Notes under the pieces: model-generated
The model's input: the letters and a program-made list of their open reading frames with translations, nothing else
The model's database searches: none
What the model was told of the DNA's origin: nothing
Part shown: in pieces, positions 9,041 to 19,922 of the stretch
Position numbering within the stretch: the first letter of the stretch is position 1
Layout of the letters: each line of letters starts with the position of its first letter
Translations under genes and position numbers: made by a program
Assembly (NCBI RefSeq): GCF_026651855.1
Contig: NZ_CP093280.1
Span: 3,946,001 to 4,010,000, forward strand
DNA: 64,000 bases
Origin: Pseudomonas silvicola
Lineage (GTDB): Bacteria > Pseudomonadota > Gammaproteobacteria > Pseudomonadales > Pseudomonadaceae
Direction: 5' to 3'

Positions 9041-9874
9041 ATGACTACCCTCAAAACCCTTTTCATTACCGGTGTCAGCAGCGGCTTCGGCCACGCCCTC
9101 GCGCAGCAGGCATTGGCAGACGGGCATCGCGTCATCGGTACGGTGCGCACCGACGCTGCCTTGCAGGCGTTTGAAGCCCTGGACCATGAACGTGCTCACG
9201 GCGTGATACTCGACGTCACTGACGTTGACCGCATCGATGCCGTGGTCGCCGACGTTGAGGCTACCCATGGTCCGGTGGACGTTCTGGTGAACAACGCCGG
9301 CTATGGCCATGAAGGTATCGTCGAAGAGTCACCGCTGGAGGAGATGCGCCGCCAGTTCGACGTCAATGTGTTCGGCGCCGTCGCCGTGACCAAGGCCTTC
9401 GTGCCGTATTTTCGCCAGCGCCGTGCCGGGCATATCATCGCCATCACTTCCATGGGCGGCACTATCACCATGCCCGGTATCGCCTACTATTGCGGCAGCA
9501 AGTTTGCGCTCGAAGGTATTTTCGATGCCCTGAGCAAGGAACTGGCGCCTTTCGGCATTTTCGTCACGGCCGTGGCGCCAGGCTCGTTTCGGACCGACTG
9601 GGCAGGGCGCTCCATGCGTCGTACGCCGCGCAGCATCAGTGACTACGACGCCAGTTTCGACCCTATACGCCAGGCGCGCGAAGCGAAAAGCGGCAAGCAG
9701 TTGGGGGACCCGCTGAAGGCGGCGCAGGCGATACTGCACATCATCGCCAGCCCGGCACCGCCGGTGCATCTGCTGCTGGGCAGCGATGCCCTGGGGCTGG
9801 TCAGGGACAAGCTGGCGCAGGCGGCCAGTGAGATTGATCAATGGCAAGACCTCACCCGTTCCACTGACGGTTGA
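9041..9874 (+). CDS. Short-chain dehydrogenase/reductase
   Basis: A 277-residue classical SDR. The cofactor motif TGVSSGFG (10-17), NNAG (84-87), catalytic Ser137 and Tyr150-Lys154 (YCGSK) are all in place, so it should be an active NAD(P)-dependent oxidoreductase. The substrate cannot be read from sequence. An AraC-type regulator starts 22 bp downstream on the same strand, so the two are probably co-transcribed. Confidence 0.9.
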   Translation: MTTLKTLFITGVSSGFGHALAQQALADGHRVIGTVRTDAALQAFEALDHERAHGVILDVTDVDRIDAVVADVEATHGPVDVLVNNAGYGHEGIVEESPLEEMRRQFDVNVFGAVAVTKAFVPYFRQRRAGHIIAITSMGGTITMPGIAYYCGSKFALEGIFDALSKELAPFGIFVTAVAPGSFRTDWAGRSMRRTPRSISDYDASFDPIRQAREAKSGKQLGDPLKAAQAILHIIASPAPPVHLLLGSDALGLVRDKLAQAASEIDQWQDLTRSTDG

Positions 9875-9896
9875 GGGTTGCGCCGAGGTGACTGAC

Positions 9897-10835
9897 ATGG
9901 TGCATGCCGATACCTGCACTGAGCGCATGGTGCAGTTGATGGAACAGTTGGCGCCGGTCGAGGGCTATAACCTCAGTGCGCTGGACGATGTGCGTTTCCT
10001 GCGCTCCAACCGACCGCTCACGCGCACGCCGGTGCTGTACGACCCGGGTATCGTGATTCTGTGCCAGGGCCGCAAGCGTGGCTACCTCGGTGAAGAAGTG
10101 TATGTGTACGACGCCCAGCACTACCTGGTGGTGTCTGTGCCTGTGCCGTTCACCATGGAAACCGACGCCAGCGAAGCGCAGCCCATGCTCGCGGTCTACA
10201 TGCGCCTGGACCTGCAACTGGCCAGCGAGCTGATGCTGCAGGTGGACGAGGCCTTCGGGCCGAGTGGCGCCCCGCCCAAAGGTATGTACGCCTCCCCCAT
10301 GGACGACGCATTGCGCGCCTCGACGCTGCGGTTTCTGGAGGCCATGAGCGTGCCTGCGGATGCATTGATACTGGGCCCGGCGCTGGTGAGGGAGATCTAT
10401 TACCGCATCCTGACGGGTGAGCAGGGTGGTTCCCTGCGTGCCGCCCTGAACCGTCAGGGGCATTTCGGCAAGGTATCCCGTGCCATCCGCAAGATTCACA
10501 GTGGCTATCACGAACGTCTGGATGTAGAAGCACTGGCGCAGGAAGCGAACATGAGTGTGCCCAGCTTCCACCTGCACTTTCGCAAGGTGACCGACGCGTC
10601 GCCCATGCAGTACCTGAAATCGACGCGGTTGCATCAGGCGCGGTTGCTGATGCTGCGACAGGCGATGAGCGCGTCCACTGCGGCGTTCAGCGTTGGCTAC
10701 GAAAGCGCCTCGCAGTTCAGCCGTGAATTCAAGCGCTTCTTCGGGCGCACGCCGCAGGCAGAGGTGGAGTGGATGAAGGCCACCTATGCGCTGCCCGCGC
10801 CCAGCGGGCCGTCTGCGTACGTGTCATCCCACTGA
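9897..10835 (+). CDS. AraC-family transcriptional regulator
   Basis: A 312-residue regulator. The N-terminal part resembles the AraC_N (cupin-like) domain that follows LSALDDVRFLRSNRP, and the C-terminal third (about 205-300) holds two helix-turn-helix motifs, including the family-type FSVGYESASQFSREFKRFFG. The start at 9897 has a GAGGTG Shine-Dalgarno 6 bases upstream. Its position 22 bp behind the SDR gene suggests that it regulates this pair. It converges on the next gene with a 5-bp gap. Confidence 0.9.
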   Translation: MVHADTCTERMVQLMEQLAPVEGYNLSALDDVRFLRSNRPLTRTPVLYDPGIVILCQGRKRGYLGEEVYVYDAQHYLVVSVPVPFTMETDASEAQPMLAVYMRLDLQLASELMLQVDEAFGPSGAPPKGMYASPMDDALRASTLRFLEAMSVPADALILGPALVREIYYRILTGEQGGSLRAALNRQGHFGKVSRAIRKIHSGYHERLDVEALAQEANMSVPSFHLHFRKVTDASPMQYLKSTRLHQARLLMLRQAMSASTAAFSVGYESASQFSREFKRFFGRTPQAEVEWMKATYALPAPSGPSAYVSSH

Positions 10836-10840
10836 TGGAG

Positions 10841-11161
10841 CTATTGCTGGGGCGCGGCTTTGTGCGTGGGCGTGGTTTTTTTGTGGGTGCTGGTGCTCTT
10901 GCCGGTGCTTTTGCTCGAGGTTTTCGAATCCTTGATCGTTTGCTGGGTGTCGGCCCCCGAGTTGTTACCCGACGCTTCCTCGCCTTTCTTGTTGGCCCGG
11001 TTGGCTTTATCCGCGTCTGCGCTGGCGGGCTGGTTCATCCCCGGTAGCGCGGTGGCCGGTGCCGGCGTTTGTGTTTGCGTTTCGTCTGCAGCGGCCACGG
11101 CAAACAGCGGGCTTACCAGTAGCAAGCCCGCCAGTGCGTGTGCTGTCATGAGTCTGTTCAT
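10841..11161 (-). CDS. Exported low-complexity hypothetical protein
   Basis: A 106-residue protein with a clear signal peptide (hydrophobic core about residues 8-22, cleavage near Ala-Ala-Asp). The mature part is rich in Lys, Thr, Ser, Gln and Ala, with a repetitive Lys-Ser/Thr tail, and is probably disordered and periplasmic. A GGAGG Shine-Dalgarno lies 9 bases before the ATG. No function can be given. Confidence 0.7.
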   Translation of the reverse strand: MNRLMTAHALAGLLLVSPLFAVAAADETQTQTPAPATALPGMNQPASADADKANRANKKGEEASGNNSGADTQQTIKDSKTSSKSTGKSTSTHKKTTPTHKAAPQQ

Positions 11162-11238
11162 GGCCCAGTCCTCCAGTGCCTGTGTATTGCATTGGAGGAG
11201 CGGGCAGGGGGAAGGTGCGTCAGCGCTGACCGACGGTA

Positions 11239-11559
11239 TCAGACGAAGCGCTGAGCACCGGTCGTCCCGCGCGGCAACCGCGAGCGGCCTGGCAAGTCTG
11301 CCAGGCGCGCACGCCAGTCGGCCTTGGCATCGAAGCGCGCGGGTGCCGGCTTGGCCGTTTTGGCCTGGGCTTTTTGCTTGCGGATCTCAGCCAGCGACGG
11401 GGCCTTGTTGGCGACCGGCTGGGCGTTGGTGTCGGCCTTGGCCAACGAGCGCAGGCACGATTTGCAGGTAACTTGCTCAGGGCTCGCGCAGCTGACGACG
11501 TTGGGTGTGTTGCGACCGCAAGCGATTTCGCTGCCGTTCGATGAGTAGTGAGTAACCAA
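11239..11559 (-). CDS. Small cysteine-containing hypothetical protein
   Basis: A 106-residue soluble basic protein. Its N-terminal third has four cysteines spaced C14-x9-C24-x7-C32-x2-C35, compatible with a zinc site; the rest is Lys/Arg/Ala-rich and probably helical. The start appears to be TTG at 11559 with GGAGA upstream. It lies just downstream of the SRAP gene on the same strand. I do not recognise a named family. Confidence 0.6.
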   Translation of the reverse strand: MVTHYSSNGSEIACGRNTPNVVSCASPEQVTCKSCLRSLAKADTNAQPVANKAPSLAEIRKQKAQAKTAKPAPARFDAKADWRARLADLPGRSRLPRGTTGAQRFV

Positions 11560-11598
11560 ACCTGTTTCTCCAAGCTTTTGAAAACGAAGCTGATTTTC

Positions 11599-12294
11599 TC
11601 ACAATAGACGGTCTTCTGCCGAGTCCGGCGTGCCCAACGGTGCAACCAGCCCCGGTCCTTCGTTCCGCACATTGCCCACTTCACGCCCTACCGGGTACCA
11701 CCGGAAGTCGCTCACCGGCCGCCCTTCATGGCGGGCAATGGCTTCGGCCTGGGCACCATCGAGGGCGGGGTCCGCCCAGGCGCGGGCAGCATCCGGGGCC
11801 AGCACCACGGGGCGGCGGTCGTGGATATCGACCATGCCCTGGTCGCTGGCGTCGGTGATGATCACAAAGCCGTTCCCGGGGCCGCCGACCTGCGCCAGGC
11901 CGGCGAAGAACAGCGGTTTGCCGCTGGTCAGCTGGATGAACCAGGGCTGCTTGAGCTTCGGTGCCTGGGGATTCTTGACCCATTCGTACCAGCCGTCGGC
12001 CGGCACCAGTACTCGACCAAGGGGCCATAGTTGTTTGAAGAAACGGTTGGTGGCCATGGTTTCCACGCGTGCATTGATCGGCGCGGGGCGCTTGTCCTGC
12101 GCCCAGGCGGGCGCCCACCCCCAGCGCAGGTCGTCGCTGTGCAGCGTGTCGCCGTCACGATGCAGCACGGGTACGCGGGTGGTGGGGGCCACGTTGTAGC
12201 GGGGTGTCACGGGTTCCATGCGGGCGCGGTTGATGAAGTCCAGTTCCAGCAGGTATTGCTCCATCCGCGCCGCCTGGGAAAATCGTCCACACAT
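11599..12294 (-). CDS. SOS-response-associated peptidase (SRAP/YedK/HMCES family)
   Basis: A 231-residue SRAP-domain protein. These proteins form a covalent thiazolidine crosslink with abasic sites in single-stranded DNA through Cys2 and protect the lesion. Cys2 directly follows the initiator Met (MCGRFSQ), which fixes the start. The other conserved residues are visible: Asn75 (INARVET), Glu104 (GWYEW) and His158 (HDRRPVVL). It is divergent from the DUF2252 gene. Confidence 0.93.
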   Translation of the reverse strand: MCGRFSQAARMEQYLLELDFINRARMEPVTPRYNVAPTTRVPVLHRDGDTLHSDDLRWGWAPAWAQDKRPAPINARVETMATNRFFKQLWPLGRVLVPADGWYEWVKNPQAPKLKQPWFIQLTSGKPLFFAGLAQVGGPGNGFVIITDASDQGMVDIHDRRPVVLAPDAARAWADPALDGAQAEAIARHEGRPVSDFRWYPVGREVGNVRNEGPGLVAPLGTPDSAEDRLL

Positions 12295-12390
12295 GGCTTC
12301 GTCCTCCGATGATGCCTACAGCGTAGTGGTAATAGTTTGAAACATTTGCGCGGGCTGTAGTCCATTGTTCACACCCTAGACGGCCCCTCC

Positions 12391-13584
12391 ATGAAAACAC
12401 CGCGCCCTTCCGCTCGCCTCAAGCCCCTTACCCAACTGCGCAACCTGAAAATGGCCCGCTCTGCCCACGCTTACGTGCGTGGCAGTACGGTGCAATTCTA
12501 CCAATGGCTGCATAGCCAGTCTGGCCGGCGCCTGCCCAATGGCCCGGCAGTCTGGATATGCGGTGATTGCCACGCGGGCAACCTGGGCCCCACCGGGGAC
12601 CTCAAGGGCCGGATTGACATTCACATTCGCGACCTGGACCAGACCGTGATCGGCAATCCGGTTCACGACCTGGTGCGCTTGGCCCTGTCCCTGGCCACCG
12701 CCGCGCGTGGTTCCGACCTGCCCGGCGTCGTCACTGCAAAGATGCTCGAAGAAGTGATGCGCGGGTACCAACTGGCGTTCACCGAGGCCAGCGACGAGGA
12801 TCCGCCGCGCCCAGCCCAGGTCAAGGCCGGCATGCGCAGCGCCGTGCAGCGCACCTGGAAGCACCTGGCGCAGGAGCGCATCGAGGATGCGCGCCCCACT
12901 ATTCCGCTGGGCAAGCATTTCTGGCCGCTGTCGCGCCAGGAGCGCACGGCCTTGCAGACTCTGTGCGACAGCCAGGAAATCCATGGCCTGGTCACCTCCC
13001 TCAAGGGCCGTTCGAAGAATGACCGGGTAGAGCTGCTGGATTCTGCGTACTGGGTCAAGGGCTGCAGCTCCCTGGGGCTGAGCCGCTACGCTGCGTTGCT
13101 GGGCGTGGGCGATGACGACGACCCCGATTACTGCCTGATCGACATCAAGCAGGCCGTGGGCGCCGCCGCGCCTCGGGCGGCCCGTGCACACATGCCACGC
13201 GACAACGGCAAACGCGTGGTCGAGGGTGCGCGGCACCTGAGCCCCGGCCTGGGCAACCGCATGATCAGTGCGCGCATGCTGGACCAGGGTTTTTTCATTC
13301 GCGAATTGCTGCCCCAGGACATGAAGCTGGAACTCGACCAGCTCAGCCAGGTTGAAGCCATGCGCGCGGCCGCCTACCTGGCGCGGGTGGTGGGCCAGGC
13401 CCATGCCCGGCAGATGGACAAGGGTACCCGCGCCGAATGGATCAAGGACCTGCAACTGAACCGCTCGCGGGTGCTGGATGCACCCTCGTGGTTATGGTCC
13501 AGCGTGGTGCAACTGGTGGGCAACCACGAAATCGGTTACCTGGAGCACTGCCGGCGCTATGCGCTGGATGCGGACAAAGGCTGA
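12391..13584 (+). CDS. DUF2252 family protein
   Basis: A 397-residue cytoplasmic protein of the DUF2252 family, distantly kinase-like. The family hallmarks GDCHAGNLGP (near residue 55) and HIRDLDQTVIGNPVHDLVRLALS (in separate short motifs) are present, as is a late QAHARQMD segment. No biochemical role is established. It stands alone, with a 19-bp perfect GC hairpin 31 bp after its stop. Confidence 0.88.
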   Translation: MKTPRPSARLKPLTQLRNLKMARSAHAYVRGSTVQFYQWLHSQSGRRLPNGPAVWICGDCHAGNLGPTGDLKGRIDIHIRDLDQTVIGNPVHDLVRLALSLATAARGSDLPGVVTAKMLEEVMRGYQLAFTEASDEDPPRPAQVKAGMRSAVQRTWKHLAQERIEDARPTIPLGKHFWPLSRQERTALQTLCDSQEIHGLVTSLKGRSKNDRVELLDSAYWVKGCSSLGLSRYAALLGVGDDDDPDYCLIDIKQAVGAAAPRAARAHMPRDNGKRVVEGARHLSPGLGNRMISARMLDQGFFIRELLPQDMKLELDQLSQVEAMRAAAYLARVVGQAHARQMDKGTRAEWIKDLQLNRSRVLDAPSWLWSSVVQLVGNHEIGYLEHCRRYALDADKG

Positions 13585-13614
13585 GCCGCAGGCACCTGAC
13601 CAAGCAGGCGGGCC

Positions 13615-13633
13615 GGCCGCGGTATCCGCGGCC
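13615..13633. other. Perfect GC-rich hairpin without T tract
   Basis: An 8-bp stem (GGCCGCGG with CCGCGGCC) and a 3-nt loop between the convergent DUF2252 and SDR genes. It lacks a T-run, so intrinsic termination is doubtful. Confidence 0.5.
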
Positions 13634-13691
13634 GCCCGACCATGGCCAAGGGACCAGGGGTGCAAGCCGCGTAGCTGCGGCACGCCTCGCT

Positions 13692-14591
13692 TCATGGCAA
13701 CGGGTTGCCGCCCGTCACGCCATACGTCTCACCGGTGATGTAGCTCGATTCCTGAGTCGCCAGGAACACATACAACGGCGCGCACTCCGCCGGTTGGCCT
13801 GGGCGGCCCATCGGCGTCTGCGAGCCAAAGGTGGGGATCTTGTCCCGCGGCTGGCCACCGCTGGGTTGCAGCGGCGTCCAGATGGGACCGGGCGCCACGG
13901 CGTTGACCCGCACGCCCTGGGCGATCACCTGCTTGGCCAGGGCCTTGGTGAACGCCACGATCGCGGCCTTGGTGGACGCATAGTCCAGCAGGTTCTGCGA
14001 CGGGCTATAGGATTGGATCGACGCCGTGTTGATGATGGTCGCACCCGCTGGCAAATGCGGCAGTGCCGCCTTGCACAGCCAGAACATCGCGTAGACGTTG
14101 GACTTGAACGTGGCGTCGAACTGCTCGGTGGTGATGTCGGCGATGGCTTCCACGGCCTGCTGTTTGCCGGCCACGTTCACCAGAATGTCCAGGCCACCCA
14201 GGCGCTCCACGGCCTGGCTGACCAGGGACTGGCAAAAGCGCTCGTCCTTCAGGTCGCCCGGCAGGCAGATGGCCTTGCGGCCTTCGGCTTCGATCAGTTG
14301 CACCACTTCCCGCGCGTCGCTTTCTTCCTCGGGCAGGTAGTTGAGCACGATATCGGCGCCTTCACGGGCGTAGGCGATGGCGGCGGCACGGCCAATGCCC
14401 GAGTCGGCGCCGGTGATCAGCGCCTTGCGCCCGGCCAGGCGGCCAAAGCCCTTGTAGCTGGTCTCGCCGTGGTCGGCGGCCGGGTGCAATTCGTGCACTG
14501 TGCCGGGGGCTGACTGCGGCTGGTCGGGGAACTCGGGCTGCGGGTACTGGGTCAGCGGGTTCTGCATGCTGTACTGGTTGTCGGTCGCCAT
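13692..14591 (-). CDS. SDR oxidoreductase, YghA/YhdF-like
   Basis: A 299-residue SDR with the Gln/Pro-rich N-terminal extension (about 50 residues) typical of the YghA-like group. The cofactor motif TGADSGIG starts at residue 60, and catalytic Tyr204-Lys208 (YASTK) and a preceding Ser are present. Homologues act on aldehydes or sugars and are often stress-induced; the substrate here is unknown. It stands alone and converges on the DUF2252 gene. Confidence 0.9.
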   Translation of the reverse strand: MATDNQYSMQNPLTQYPQPEFPDQPQSAPGTVHELHPAADHGETSYKGFGRLAGRKALITGADSGIGRAAAIAYAREGADIVLNYLPEEESDAREVVQLIEAEGRKAICLPGDLKDERFCQSLVSQAVERLGGLDILVNVAGKQQAVEAIADITTEQFDATFKSNVYAMFWLCKAALPHLPAGATIINTASIQSYSPSQNLLDYASTKAAIVAFTKALAKQVIAQGVRVNAVAPGPIWTPLQPSGGQPRDKIPTFGSQTPMGRPGQPAECAPLYVFLATQESSYITGETYGVTGGNPLP

Positions 14592-14762
14592 GTCGGTTCT
14601 CCTCGGACGGCATCATTGAAGTCATGGCAGTGGAGGGCGAGGGGCAGGCAAACGTTCAAATTTTCTCCGCGTCCCGCGAAGGCAAAAATTTTTTAAACCT
14701 TGTGCGAAGACCAGCAGTCGATAACTCATCAGTCATGGCTTCGGCGCGGCGAGGGACAGTAA

Positions 14763-15431
14763 ATGATCGGTGTCGTGATACCCGCACATAATGAGGCAAG
14801 TTACATCGAACAATGCCTGGCGTCAGTTACGCTGGCTGCCGGGCATCCCCGCCTGGCGGGTATCAGGGTCGAGGTGCTGGTGGTGCTGGATGACTGCACC
14901 GACCTCACTGGCGACCTGGCCCATGCCGCCGGCGTCACTACCCTGGCCGTGACCTTCCGCAATGTCGGCCGGTCGCGCGCGGTAGGCGCCCAGGTGATGA
15001 TCGAAGAGGGGGCTCAGTGGCTGGCCTTTACCGATGCGGACACCCAGGTGCCGTTTGATTGGTTGGCCAGGCAGTTGGACTTTGAAGCGGACGCCGTGTG
15101 CGGCACCGTGCAGGTAGACAGTTGGGAGCACCACGCCCCGGAGGTACGTGACAGTTACCTGGCGGCGTATCGTTTCGTCGAAGGCCACCGGCATATCCAT
15201 GGTGCCAACCTGGGCCTGAGCGCCAAGGCCTACCTGAGCGCGGGTGGTTTCCAGCACCTGGCTGCCCATGAAGACGTGCAGCTGGTGGCCGACCTGGAGC
15301 GTACGGGGGCGCGAATCATCTGGACCGCCACCCATCCAGTCGTCACCAGCGCCCGCCGTGACTTCAAATGCCGTGAAGGTTTCGGCGACTACCTCCTGTC
15401 CCTCGAACCGCCGCTGTCCGCAACGCTCTAA
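14763..15431 (+). CDS. Family 2 glycosyltransferase
   Basis: A 222-residue GT-A fold glycosyltransferase. It opens with VVIPAHNEASYIEQCL, has a DDCTD nucleotide-binding turn near residue 43 and the metal-binding DAD at 91-93 (TDADTQVP). No membrane segment is seen, so it is probably cytosolic or peripheral. It is short for the family but complete. Donor and acceptor are unknown, and no polysaccharide genes are adjacent. Confidence 0.87.
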   Translation: MIGVVIPAHNEASYIEQCLASVTLAAGHPRLAGIRVEVLVVLDDCTDLTGDLAHAAGVTTLAVTFRNVGRSRAVGAQVMIEEGAQWLAFTDADTQVPFDWLARQLDFEADAVCGTVQVDSWEHHAPEVRDSYLAAYRFVEGHRHIHGANLGLSAKAYLSAGGFQHLAAHEDVQLVADLERTGARIIWTATHPVVTSARRDFKCREGFGDYLLSLEPPLSATL

Positions 15432-15469
15432 AACTGAACAGCTCGTTGGCTTGCCAGCGAGCTGTTCAG
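15430..15469. terminator. Bidirectional terminator between convergent genes
   Basis: A perfect 12-bp stem (15434-15445 with 15458-15469) and a 12-nt loop. On the minus strand it is followed by TTTTAG. It separates the glycosyltransferase from the small protein gene on the other strand. Confidence 0.75.
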
Positions 15470-15479
15470 GGGTATTGGC

Positions 15480-15692
15480 TCAGTTCCCGTCCGCCACTTT
15501 GCGTTCGATCTCGTCGGTCTTGCGGCGAATTTCTTCAGCGTCCTGCTCCAGCACGCGGGTGGAGGAAGGCGTGATCGCCTCATCCACGGCGCGGGTGTCG
15601 TCGTCGCGGTCTTGCAGGTCTCGCTCGACCACGTTCACCGGTTTGCCCGCCACGTCGGTGGGCGGGTTGTTGTTACTGTCGCGGTTGCTCAT
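15480..15692 (-). CDS. Small hydrophilic hypothetical protein
   Basis: A 70-residue, very charged protein rich in Asp, Glu, Arg and Asn, probably disordered at the N-terminus and helical at the C-terminus (EQDAEEIRRKTDEIERK). The ATG at 15692 has a GAGGAG Shine-Dalgarno 7 bases upstream, which favours it over an upstream ATG. It ends at a strong shared terminator. No function is recognised. Confidence 0.7.
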   Translation of the reverse strand: MSNRDSNNNPPTDVAGKPVNVVERDLQDRDDDTRAVDEAITPSSTRVLEQDAEEIRRKTDEIERKVADGN

Positions 15693-15758
15693 GTCCGTCT
15701 CCTCGGTTGTTCTGAACATTGGAGATGCACCGCGTGCAGGAGTTCGGCTTTTCTGAGG

Positions 15759-17099
15759 TCAGAACAGGTTGATTGGGTAGGTGACGATCACCCGGTGCTC
15801 ATCCTGGTCCCGCGCCCCTGGAAACTCGGTGCGCAGGGACGCATGGCGCAAGGCGACGCTCAAATCCTTGGCCGGACCCGATTGCACGGTGTAGGTGAGC
15901 GTCAGGTTGCGTTCCCACTCGCGCTTGTCGCCGGTGGCGGTGTGAATTCCCGAGCCGCTTTCATACATGCCCAGGAACGTCAGCCCCGGCACCCCCATGG
16001 CGGCGAAGTCGTAGCCGTAGCGCACCTGCCAGGTCCGCTCGCCGGCGCGCTGGAATTTGCCGATCATGGACTCGGTCATGAAGTAAGCGGTGGAGCCGTC
16101 ACCCTGGTTCAGCCACACCGCATCGCTGTCGCCGGTCACTTGCTGGTAGCCGGCGGCGAGGGTGTGCGGGCCCACCAGGTAGGTGAACAGGGCACTGGAC
16201 AGCTGGCTGTCGACCTTGCCCTTGGTGACGCCGTCGCCGTAGTAACCGGCGGTGTAGTAGTCCGGGTCGTTGTTGTCCTTGCCATCGGCGCTGTTGTTGA
16301 AGTAGCGCAGGTCGCTGCGCAAGGTGCCGGGGCCGACCTTCCAGTTGTGCACCAAACCGAGGAAATGCTGGGTGTAGAAGTTTTCCAGGTTGCCGTAGTA
16401 GTACTGCAGCAACAGGTCGGGGTTGGCTTTCCAGTCCACGCCGGCGTACTGGAATTTGTGCACGAACTTGCCGGTCAGGCGGCTATTGGCCCCTGGAATC
16501 GACATGCCCATCTGGTTGGTCGACCCACGGCCTTTGACACTGTCCAGCTGGCCTGCGGTGAAGGTGAAGTCGCGCAGGTCTCTGGACTGGATCTGTTCGC
16601 CGTTGAAGGTCTGTTGCAGCATGCGGTCGGTGGACATGACGACCGGCAGCATGGGGACCAGCGCACCGGCGCGGATTTCGGTCTTGGCCACCCGCATCTT
16701 GGCGGTGGCACCCAGGCTGGCGAATTCGTCAGCCGCACGGCCATTGTCGGTGGGGAAGATGTTGCCGTTGTAAGCGGTGCCCGACGGGTTGTAATGGCGG
16801 CCCTTGCCCGAGTCCAGCTTGATGCCCAGCATGCCGATGGCGTCCACCCCGAAGCCGACGGTGCCGGGGGTATAGCCCGACTTGAAATTGAGGATGAAGC
16901 CCTGGCCCCACTCCTGGGTGTAATTGGGGTCGGCGGCGCCGCTGCGGTTGTCGGCGTTGCTGAAGAAGTTGCGCGCCAGGATGCTCGCGGTGCTGTCTTC
17001 GATAAAGCCTTCGGCGTTGCTCTGTTGCGCGATGACCAGGCCGCACAGGCCGGCCAGCAAAGTGGGTGCGCGGTTGGCTGCGCGATTCAAAAGCACCAT
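15759..17099 (-). CDS. OprD-family outer membrane porin
   Basis: A 446-residue outer-membrane beta-barrel of the OprD family, specific channels for amino acids, peptides or organic acids in pseudomonads. A signal peptide covers about residues 1-29. The mature start (GFIEDSTASILARNFF) and the long run of alternating strands are family-typical, and the last residue is Phe, as needed for barrel insertion. GAGGAT lies 8 bases before the ATG. It follows an MFS exporter and an aminotransferase on the same strand, hinting at amino-acid or organic-acid traffic. Confidence 0.92.
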   Translation of the reverse strand: MVLLNRAANRAPTLLAGLCGLVIAQQSNAEGFIEDSTASILARNFFSNADNRSGAADPNYTQEWGQGFILNFKSGYTPGTVGFGVDAIGMLGIKLDSGKGRHYNPSGTAYNGNIFPTDNGRAADEFASLGATAKMRVAKTEIRAGALVPMLPVVMSTDRMLQQTFNGEQIQSRDLRDFTFTAGQLDSVKGRGSTNQMGMSIPGANSRLTGKFVHKFQYAGVDWKANPDLLLQYYYGNLENFYTQHFLGLVHNWKVGPGTLRSDLRYFNNSADGKDNNDPDYYTAGYYGDGVTKGKVDSQLSSALFTYLVGPHTLAAGYQQVTGDSDAVWLNQGDGSTAYFMTESMIGKFQRAGERTWQVRYGYDFAAMGVPGLTFLGMYESGSGIHTATGDKREWERNLTLTYTVQSGPAKDLSVALRHASLRTEFPGARDQDEHRVIVTYPINLF

Positions 17100-17161
17100 C
17101 GGGTTATCCTCATGCTGTAGTCAATGTTGTGGGAGGCAGGCAATGGCGGCAGTCAACGTCG

Positions 17162-18703
17162 TTATTGTTCTTCAGGAGTAACCGGGGCCAGGGCGCGGGT
17201 CAGCGCCACCGGCGGTAGGCGCATCAATACCCACAGGGCCACCGCGGCCAGCGCCGCGCACAGCAGCAGGCCGGTGCCCAGGCCTTGGGCAAGCGCTTGT
17301 CGGGCCAGGTCCAACAGGGCGCTGTTATCGTGGGCGGGGCCACGTTGCAGCAGTACCTGCGGGTCGAGGTAGGGCGCCAGCGCGCTGCCCTGGCCGATGG
17401 CGTCGAAGGCGTGGCGCAGGTGCACGGCGTACAGCAGTTTGACCAGTGCGCCCATCACCGCGGTGCCCAGCAAACCACCCACCAGGCGCAGCGACTGGGT
17501 GAGGGCCGTGGCGATGCCCAGGAACTCGCGGGCGGCCAGGGTCTGGGTGAACACCGTCAGGTTCATCAGGATGAAACCCAGGCCCAGCCCCGCCAGCAGG
17601 ATCAACCCCAACAGCAAGTGGAACGAGGCCTCCAGGCCCACCCACCACAGGCCCAGACAGGCCAGCGCCAGCACGGCGAAGCCGGCCAGGGGCACGCGGT
17701 TGGGGTTGCGCAGGTGGGTGATGACGCGGCCGTTGACGATCGCCCCCAGGGTGATGCTCAGGGCCAGCGGGGTAATCAGCAGCCCGGCGTCCTGGGGGGA
17801 ATAGCCATAGCTGCCTTGCAGCAGCAGCGGCAAGTAGAACAGCAGGGTGAACATGATCGCCCCGGCCAGCAGCGACAACACGAACAACTGGCGCACGCTG
17901 CCCGCCTTGAAGAGGGCGGCGGGCAACAGGGCGTGCTGGCAGCGCCGCTCCCATCCGACCAGGGCAAGCAGCGCCGCCAGGCACAGACCGCCCAGCGCGG
18001 CACTGGCGGCGGTGGACGACTGCCCCAGCCATTCCACCCACAGTTGCAGGCTGCCCAGCACCAGGGCAATCAGCAGCGCGCCCAGCCAGTCGAGGCGAAT
18101 GGCCCCCCGGCGCAGCGGCCGATACCAGGGCAGGTAGCGCCAGGCGAAGAAGAGCGCGAGCGCGCCCAGGGGCAGGTTGATGTAGAACACCGAACGCCAG
18201 CCGAACGCACCGGTCAGGTAACCCCCCAGGCCTGGGCCCAGGGCATTGACCACGCTGAACAGGGCGCTGAGCAGGATCTGCCAGCGCAGGCGCTGGCGCG
18301 TGTCGGGAAACAGCTCGGGAATGCACGCGAACGCCGTGCCGATCAGCATGCCGCCGCCCACGCCTTGCAGGCCCCGGCCCAGTACCAGCACCGGCATGCT
18401 GGGGGCCAGCGCGCACACCAGCGAAGCCAGGGTGAACACCACGGTGGCCGCGAGCACGAAGGGCTTGCGGCCGAAGTAGTCACCCAGGCGGCCGAAGATC
18501 GGGATGGTGATGATGGACGCCAGCAAGTAACCGGTGGCCACCCAGGCATACAGCTCGAACCCCTGCAGTTGGGCGACAATGCTTGGCAACGCATTGCCGA
18601 TCACCGTCTGGTCCAGGGCCGACAGCATCAGCACCAGGGACAGGCCGAGCATGGCCAGCAGGGCCTGTTTGAAGCTCAGGGCCGGAGGGCTCGGCAGCGT
18701 CAT
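17162..18703 (-). CDS. MFS transporter, DHA2 (EmrB/QacA) family
   Basis: A 513-residue drug:proton antiporter-type transporter with about 14 membrane segments. Motif A is GRLGDYFGRKP after segment 2, and segment 1 carries the LDQTVIGNALPSI signature typical of DHA2 proteins. I start it at the ATG at 18703, 10 bp after the aminotransferase stop; an upstream in-frame start would lie inside that gene. It lies between an aminotransferase and a porin gene, so the natural cargo could be an amino-acid-derived compound. Confidence 0.9.
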   Translation of the reverse strand: MTLPSPPALSFKQALLAMLGLSLVLMLSALDQTVIGNALPSIVAQLQGFELYAWVATGYLLASIITIPIFGRLGDYFGRKPFVLAATVVFTLASLVCALAPSMPVLVLGRGLQGVGGGMLIGTAFACIPELFPDTRQRLRWQILLSALFSVVNALGPGLGGYLTGAFGWRSVFYINLPLGALALFFAWRYLPWYRPLRRGAIRLDWLGALLIALVLGSLQLWVEWLGQSSTAASAALGGLCLAALLALVGWERRCQHALLPAALFKAGSVRQLFVLSLLAGAIMFTLLFYLPLLLQGSYGYSPQDAGLLITPLALSITLGAIVNGRVITHLRNPNRVPLAGFAVLALACLGLWWVGLEASFHLLLGLILLAGLGLGFILMNLTVFTQTLAAREFLGIATALTQSLRLVGGLLGTAVMGALVKLLYAVHLRHAFDAIGQGSALAPYLDPQVLLQRGPAHDNSALLDLARQALAQGLGTGLLLCAALAAVALWVLMRLPPVALTRALAPVTPEEQ

Positions 18704-18713
18704 CGTCAGCCCC

Positions 18714-19922
<1,209 letters not shown>

